Below are positions 60,032 through 64,000 of a stretch of 64,000 bases of DNA, one piece after another. The DNA is from JAEZDC01 sp036676415 (GTDB lineage: Bacteria; Bacteroidota; Bacteroidia; Chitinophagales; Chitinophagaceae), in NCBI GenBank assembly GCA_036676415.1, contig JAKFCX010000015.1:248001-312000 (forward strand), given 5' to 3'. The first letter of the stretch is position 1; each line of letters starts with the position of its first letter. The translations under genes and the position numbers were made by a program. Below the pieces are notes generated by a model. The model was not told the DNA's origin and did no database searches. It was given only the letters and a program-made list of their open reading frames with translations.

Positions 60032-60153
60032 AAACTCCGGCATTAATAAACAACTAATTGAGATCATATCTGAAAGGAATGTTCTTTACGGCCGTCGAAA
60101 CACAGCAATCCAAACGGATCAAAGGCTCGTAACTTTATCAAATATTCAGTTTT

Positions 60154-60714
60154 ATGTATAAGTGGAGTTTTATACTTGTGTTTGCCTTCCTGCATGGAAG
60201 TTGTATTTCTCAAACCAGTAAACCAGTAAAAATGGACAGTACAAAAAAAGCAGCTAACCCGGTTTATTCAAGAACAGATACATCCAAAGTTGTTTTAAGT
60301 GAAGAAGAATGGAAAAAAGCTTTACCGGAAGATGTTTACTACATAGCCCGGAAAAAAGGAACCGAAAGACCATTTACCAGCCCTTTTGAAACTTTGAAGG
60401 ATAAAGGAACATTCTACTGTGCAGCATGTGGAAATGCTCTTTTTAAGAGTGATGCAAAGTTTGAAAGCGGTTGTGGCTGGCCAAGTTTTTATGAGCCCAT
60501 CTCTAAATCATCGATCATTTATACTCCGGATAATACACATGGCATGGAAAGAACAGAAGTGCAGTGTGGAAGATGCAAAGCACATTTAGGACATGTGTTT
60601 GAAGACGGACCTCCACCAACAGGATTGAGGTATTGCATTAATGGTGTTGTCTTAGATTTTGAAAAAGCGAAAGAGGCTGAAGCAAAATATGATCAAAAGA
60701 ATTCAAAGCAATAA
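60154..60714 (+). CDS. msrB: Peptide-methionine (R)-S-oxide reductase MsrB, exported
   Basis: 186 aa. N-terminal export signal with GSC near residue 16 (possible lipoprotein, MYKWSFILVFAFLHGSCISQ). The MsrB domain has the zinc pairs CAACGNALF and CGRCKAHLGHVFEDG, GCGWPSFYEP, and the catalytic Cys in RYCINGVVLDF. Reduces methionine-R-sulfoxide in proteins; secretion suggests periplasmic protection from oxidants. Ends at a bidirectional terminator shared with prfA. Confidence 0.94.
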   Translation: MYKWSFILVFAFLHGSCISQTSKPVKMDSTKKAANPVYSRTDTSKVVLSEEEWKKALPEDVYYIARKKGTERPFTSPFETLKDKGTFYCAACGNALFKSDAKFESGCGWPSFYEPISKSSIIYTPDNTHGMERTEVQCGRCKAHLGHVFEDGPPPTGLRYCINGVVLDFEKAKEAEAKYDQKNSKQ

Positions 60715-60754
60715 CGCTCCGCTCTGGGCTAAGAAATAAGGAGGTTGTAAAAAG

Positions 60755-60789
60755 AAAAAGAGATATGGATTCGCCTTATCTCTTTTTTT
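60755..60789. terminator. Bidirectional terminator between msrB and prfA
   Basis: AAAAAGAGATA / TATCTCTTTTT, 11-bp stem, 11-nt loop, T7 on the plus strand. Confidence 0.85.
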
Positions 60790-60818
60790 ATTCTCTTTAT
60801 CTCTTAGCGCTACTGCAA

Positions 60819-61883
60819 CTAGTTTTGTTTCGACATCTTCTCAGCATTTTCTGCCATCTGCAGCTGCTCAATAAATTCATCTATTTCTCCATTAATTACA
60901 GCATCAAGGTTATAAACTGTAAGACCGATCCGATGGTCTGTCACTCTTCCCTGTGGCCAGTTATAGGTCCTGATCTTTGCACTTCTGTCACCTGTACTCA
61001 CCAATGTTTTCCGGTGACGTGAAATTTCTTCTTCATGTTTTCTAACCTGCTCTTCATATAACCTGGTACGCATCATCGTCATTGCTTTTTCCCTGTTACC
61101 AAGCTGGCTTCTTTCTGTCTGGCAGATTACTACAGTTCCTGTTGGAATGTGAGTAAGCATAACCTTTGTTTCAACCTTATTTACATTCTGTCCACCAGCT
61201 CCACCACTTCTTGAGGTTTCCATTTTTACATCGGCAGGATTCAATTCAAAATCCACCTCGTCTGCTTCAGGCATCACAGCAACTGTTGCTGCAGAAGTGT
61301 GAACCCTTCCCTGTGTTTCAGTTGCCGGAACCCTTTGCACACGATGCACACCACTTTCAAACTTTAAAGTACCATATACATCTTCACCCTGTATTTCCAC
61401 AATAACTTCTTTGTAACCTCCGGCTGTTCCTTCACTTTCTGTAATGATGGCTGTTTTCCAGCCCTTCTTTGCACAGTAACGTAAGTACATGGTCAATAGA
61501 TCACCAACAAAGAGCGAAGCTTCATCACCACCGGTTCCTGCACGAAGTTCGAGGACCGCATTTTTATCATCCTGCGGATCTTTTGGAATCAACAACCTCG
61601 TCAACTCTTTTTCCAATATAGTTTTTCGTTCTTCCAATGCAGGCAACTCCATTTTTGCAAGCTCCTTCATCTCTTCATCACTGCTGTTAAGGCTCTCTTT
61701 TGCAAAATTGTAATCATCCAGTAGTTTACGATATTCTTCAAAAGGCTTCACCAGCTTTTCCAGGTCACGATATTCCTTGCTCAGCCGGCCAAATTCCTTT
61801 TGATTGTTGATAATCTCCGGATTTGTCAAAGCAACACCTACCTGGTCAAACCTTGCTTTTATCGATTCAAATTGATCTAACAT
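60819..61883 (-). CDS. prfA: Peptide chain release factor 1
   Basis: 354 aa. VHRVQRVPATETQGRVHTSA contains the stop-codon-reading PAT motif and SGGAGGQNVNKVETKVML has the catalytic GGQ. Recognises UAA and UAG and releases the peptide. Start ATG 61883. The 5' region lies in a copy of the dispersed repeat (copy C), so its transcript probably begins within or beyond it. Confidence 0.96.
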   Translation of the reverse strand: MLDQFESIKARFDQVGVALTNPEIINNQKEFGRLSKEYRDLEKLVKPFEEYRKLLDDYNFAKESLNSSDEEMKELAKMELPALEERKTILEKELTRLLIPKDPQDDKNAVLELRAGTGGDEASLFVGDLLTMYLRYCAKKGWKTAIITESEGTAGGYKEVIVEIQGEDVYGTLKFESGVHRVQRVPATETQGRVHTSAATVAVMPEADEVDFELNPADVKMETSRSGGAGGQNVNKVETKVMLTHIPTGTVVICQTERSQLGNREKAMTMMRTRLYEEQVRKHEEEISRHRKTLVSTGDRSAKIRTYNWPQGRVTDHRIGLTVYNLDAVINGEIDEFIEQLQMAENAEKMSKQN

Positions 61884-61945
61884 AGTTTATTATTTTGCCA
61901 GCTGAAGTACTACTATCAACACCTGTTGTGTCACTCACTTGTACT
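61884..61945 (-). repeat. Dispersed repeat, copy C, in the prfA leader
   Basis: On the minus strand it begins with AGTACAAGTGAGTGACACAAC (61945 down to 61925, identical to copy A) and continues with GTTGATAGTAG and GGCAAAATAATAAAC up to the prfA ATG, similar to the GTTCAATAGTAG and GCTAAATAAAC of copy B. Confidence 0.68.
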
Positions 61946-62023
61946 TCCTGTTCCTTAGTGAACATTTTTTCAGGCAGCAAATTTATGCCATTTCGCTTCC
62001 TCTCAGCCCTTTAACTTTACTAC

Positions 62024-63196
62024 ATGGCTTTCCGCAAATTCCAGGCAGAAAAGATATTCGACGGTACAAAATTTCTTAATGGTGACCAGGTGCTTATTAC
62101 CACAGAATCAGGTGTTATTGAAGCTTTTATTCCTGGATCTGAAGCTGGTGATGATATTCAAAAACTTGATGGTATTATTTCACCTGGGTTTATCAACTGT
62201 CATTGCCATTTGGAATTAAGCCATATGAAAGGCCGTATTCCTGAAAAAACAGGACTGGTCGATTTTGTTTTTAAAGTAGTTACAGAACGACATCATCCTG
62301 AAGAAGAAATACTGCAAGCTATCGCCGATGCCGAAGACGAAATGTTAAAGAACGGGATCGTTGCAGTAGGTGATATTTGTAATAATACCCTCACGATTTC
62401 GCAAAAACAAAAAGGAAGATTAGCATACTATAATTTTATTGAAGCCAGTGGATGGCTTCCTGCTGTTTCTGATGTTCGTTTTGAAAGAGCAAGACAGTTA
62501 TTAGATCAGTTCACTTCTTTTACCTCCAGCCTTCAGACTCCAGCCTCGATAGTACCTCATGCACCCTATTCGGTTTCTGAGAATCTATGGAAATTCATTC
62601 AGCCATATTTCGAAGAAAAAGTCGTTTCAATCCATAACCAGGAAACAGCTTTCGAAGATGAATTTTTCCGGGAAGGAACAGGTGACTTTGTAAGGATGTA
62701 TGAAATGATGAAGATTGATAACACACATCATCAACCGACCAAAAGATCAAGCCTGCAATCGTATTTTGAAAAGCTAGAAAAGGCAACGAGAATTCTTCTT
62801 GTTCATAATACATTTACAAAAGAAGCAGACATTCAGTACCTCAGGCATATTACATCAGACATCTTAGATCAGACGATTTTCTGCCTTTGCATCAATGCCA
62901 ATCAATATATCGAAGATGCCTTACCACCAATAGAAATGCTAAGAAAAAACAAATGCAACATCGCTCTTGGAACGGATAGCCTTGCAAGTAACTGGAGTTT
63001 ACATATTGGTGATGAGATCAAAACAATCAGGAAAACCTTTCCCCTTGTTCCTTTAGAAGAAATACTTCAATGGGCAACATTGAATGGAGCAAAAGCACTT
63101 CAAATGGAAAGCCGCCTAGGAAGTTTTGAAAAAGGAAAAAAACCGGGTATTGTTTTTTTCAATGAAAATCTTAGTTTTATTGAACGACTACTTTAA
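62024..63196 (+). CDS. Amidohydrolase family protein (deaminase-like)
   Basis: 390 aa. Metal-dependent hydrolase: FINCHCHLELSHMKG (HxH), PHAPYSVSE, VSIHNQE, and IALGTDSLASNWSLHIGDEI (final metal Asp), in the order of the ATZ/TRZ-SAH deaminase branch. Likely hydrolyses or deaminates a ring compound; substrate unknown. It ends two bases before the 69-aa gene, so these are co-transcribed. Upstream TAACTTTA is a 7/8 match to the -7 element. Confidence 0.88.
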   Translation: MAFRKFQAEKIFDGTKFLNGDQVLITTESGVIEAFIPGSEAGDDIQKLDGIISPGFINCHCHLELSHMKGRIPEKTGLVDFVFKVVTERHHPEEEILQAIADAEDEMLKNGIVAVGDICNNTLTISQKQKGRLAYYNFIEASGWLPAVSDVRFERARQLLDQFTSFTSSLQTPASIVPHAPYSVSENLWKFIQPYFEEKVVSIHNQETAFEDEFFREGTGDFVRMYEMMKIDNTHHQPTKRSSLQSYFEKLEKATRILLVHNTFTKEADIQYLRHITSDILDQTIFCLCINANQYIEDALPPIEMLRKNKCNIALGTDSLASNWSLHIGDEIKTIRKTFPLVPLEEILQWATLNGAKALQMESRLGSFEKGKKPGIVFFNENLSFIERLL

Positions 63197-63198
63197 CA

Positions 63199-63408
63199 AT
63201 GAAACAGATTTTTTTATTAGCACTGGCTGCTGCCTGTACGTATCTTGGTTACAAAACTTTATCAATCTATTTGTCGTTAAACAATGGCCAGATCGGCTTT
63301 CGTTTCTTTGAACCACAGGATTGGATGTTGTACACTATACTCATCATTTGTTTCGGACTTGCATGGCATGCGATCATGGGTTTGTTTCCAAAGAAACGAT
63401 CAGTTTAG
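63199..63408 (+). CDS. Hypothetical small membrane protein
   Basis: 69 aa with two hydrophobic segments (residues ~3-21 FLLALAAACTYLGYKTL; ~44-62 YTILIICFGLAWHAIMG) and a basic tail (PKKRSV). No recognised family. Two bases after the amidohydrolase stop, on the same strand; convergent with recO and overlapping it by 9 bp. Confidence 0.6.
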   Translation: MKQIFLLALAAACTYLGYKTLSIYLSLNNGQIGFRFFEPQDWMLYTILIICFGLAWHAIMGLFPKKRSV

Positions 63409-64000
63409 TATTGCCTGCAAGACTTTCCAGCTTCTCATTTCGCCAAAGTCCTGCACATGAAAAAGGATGTAGGATTGGTAAGCTTCCAGTAATTGTCTTC
63501 TTGTTGTCCTTCCCAGTTTTATTTTCTCCAGGTCAGAATAAAAACCAATAGCATTGAATTTTGACGTAATTCTTGCTAATTCACCCTCCAGGTAGTTTTG
63601 ATGTAAAGGAATGTTAGATACGAATTGTCCTTCTGCAAGATCTAACACCGGTGTGTCATCTAAATATTCGCCGTGGATTTGAAATCCAAGCTCTGTTCCC
63701 AGGTGAAGTGTAAAATAGAGCGGAAGATTAGCAGTTAAAGCATCATTGCCGGCATCTAATTGTTTCAGTGAAGCTTCGATGAGTGAAAATAGTTCAGGAT
63801 TTGCTTCCGGTTGTTTAAGGCTGTGCTGCAGTAATTCAATCATATACATTGCAACAGCGTTTTTCACCACATCAAAAAAAACGGAAGTGTACATATGATC
63901 CCATTGAAAATCTTTGATGAATTGAAGATTCTTCATTTCATTATGATAAACTTCCATCTCCAAAATCGCTGCAGGCTGAAAAAAACTGATCTTATTCTGT
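63400..64000 (-). CDS. recO: DNA repair protein RecO, C-terminal part (start beyond window)
   Basis: The frame is open to the window edge, so about 200 C-terminal residues are seen: FFQPAAILEMEVYHNEMKNLQFIKDF is the start of the RecO helical/zinc-binding region in Bacteroidota, then YTSVFFDVVKNAVAMYMIELLQHSLKQPEANPELF and LGFQIHGEYLDDTPVLDLAEGQFV, ending in KVLQAILN. The tail SWKVLQ is typical. RecO assists RecA loading in recombination repair. 5' end truncated by the window. Confidence 0.9.
   Translation of the reverse strand, partial: QNKISFFQPAAILEMEVYHNEMKNLQFIKDFQWDHMYTSVFFDVVKNAVAMYMIELLQHSLKQPEANPELFSLIEASLKQLDAGNDALTANLPLYFTLHLGTELGFQIHGEYLDDTPVLDLAEGQFVSNIPLHQNYLEGELARITSKFNAIGFYSDLEKIKLGRTTRRQLLEAYQSYILFHVQDFGEMRSWKVLQAILN

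Noticed and set aside
1..64000. tRNA, rRNA, tmRNA, RNase P, CRISPR repeats, transposases, phage genes
   Set aside because: All intergenic regions were read by eye and no clover-leaf, direct-repeat array, or transposase ORF was found; small structured RNAs could still be missed.

Overview
This 64 kb window looks like chromosomal DNA of a member of the phylum Bacteroidota, most likely the family Chitinophagaceae. The taxonomy is inferred from gene families: a type IX secretion (T9SS) sorting-domain metallopeptidase, an orphan T9SS C-terminal domain, IPExxxVDY, DUF2480, DUF6370 and CtlX proteins, a GH3-like protein, and several exact matches to the Bacteroidota -7 promoter element TAnnTTTG close to start codons. 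Base composition is AT-rich and even. I see no prophage, transposase, integron, CRISPR array, tRNA or rRNA. Almost everything is core or family-level chromosomal content.

Layout. 1-9 kb: the tail of a polysaccharide-lyase-like protein, a nitroreductase, a DUF1624 membrane protein, a large secreted CHAT-domain protein, a PAP2 phosphatase, DUF1328, a DJ-1/PfpI protein and DUF2480. 9-12.8 kb: a PpiD-like periplasmic chaperone and nadA diverge from a 623-bp gene-free segment holding a cluster of DnaA-box-like sequences, a candidate oriC. 12.8-16 kb: small secreted and hydrophilic proteins, a methyltransferase and a YpfJ-type zinc metallopeptidase. 16-20.6 kb: manC, kdsD and recQ. 20.6-27.2 kb: an overlooked 43-aa ORF, a frameshifted exbD, the orphan T9SS domain, a chromate transporter, nadD-feoA, ybeY, a CAP-domain protein and mnmG; two parS-like ParB sites lie just upstream of mnmG. 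27-36 kb: DUF72, a carboxypeptidase-regulatory-like protein, corA, an Ala/Thr/Lys-rich exported protein, a putative outer-membrane barrel, an Nfu-type Fe-S scaffold and a 1116-aa secreted reprolysin-like metallopeptidase. 36-47.5 kb: pnuC-nadR, mtgA, a LysE-type exporter, GH3, a two-part glycosyltransferase, inositol monophosphatase-thiL-S41 peptidase, and nagA-nitrilase-recX. 47.5-52.5 kb: response regulator, dnaN, DUF2007, sterol-desaturase-like protein, kdsB and a KdnB-like dehydrogenase. 52.7-64 kb: the M28 peptidase-IPExxxVDY-pterin dehydratase-ctlX operon, feoB, adk, msrB, prfA, an amidohydrolase and the C-terminal part of recO.

How the genes work together. NAD supply is represented by nadA and nadD (de novo) and pnuC-nadR (nicotinamide riboside uptake and phosphorylation). 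Outer-envelope sugars are represented by kdsD, kdsB, the KdnB-like 8-oxidase (possible 8-amino-Kdo), manC, a glycosyltransferase and mtgA. Ferrous iron uptake is split between feoA (24 kb) and feoB (56 kb). The DnaA-box cluster, the parS pair at mnmG and dnaN within about 38 kb together suggest an origin-proximal region.

The least explained items are a family of dispersed intergenic repeats around AGTACAAG.GWG.GAC.CAAC at 45.0, 51.3, 59.3 and 61.9 kb, the 43-aa ORF, and the paired parS sites, one of which sits in the expected mnmG promoter region.
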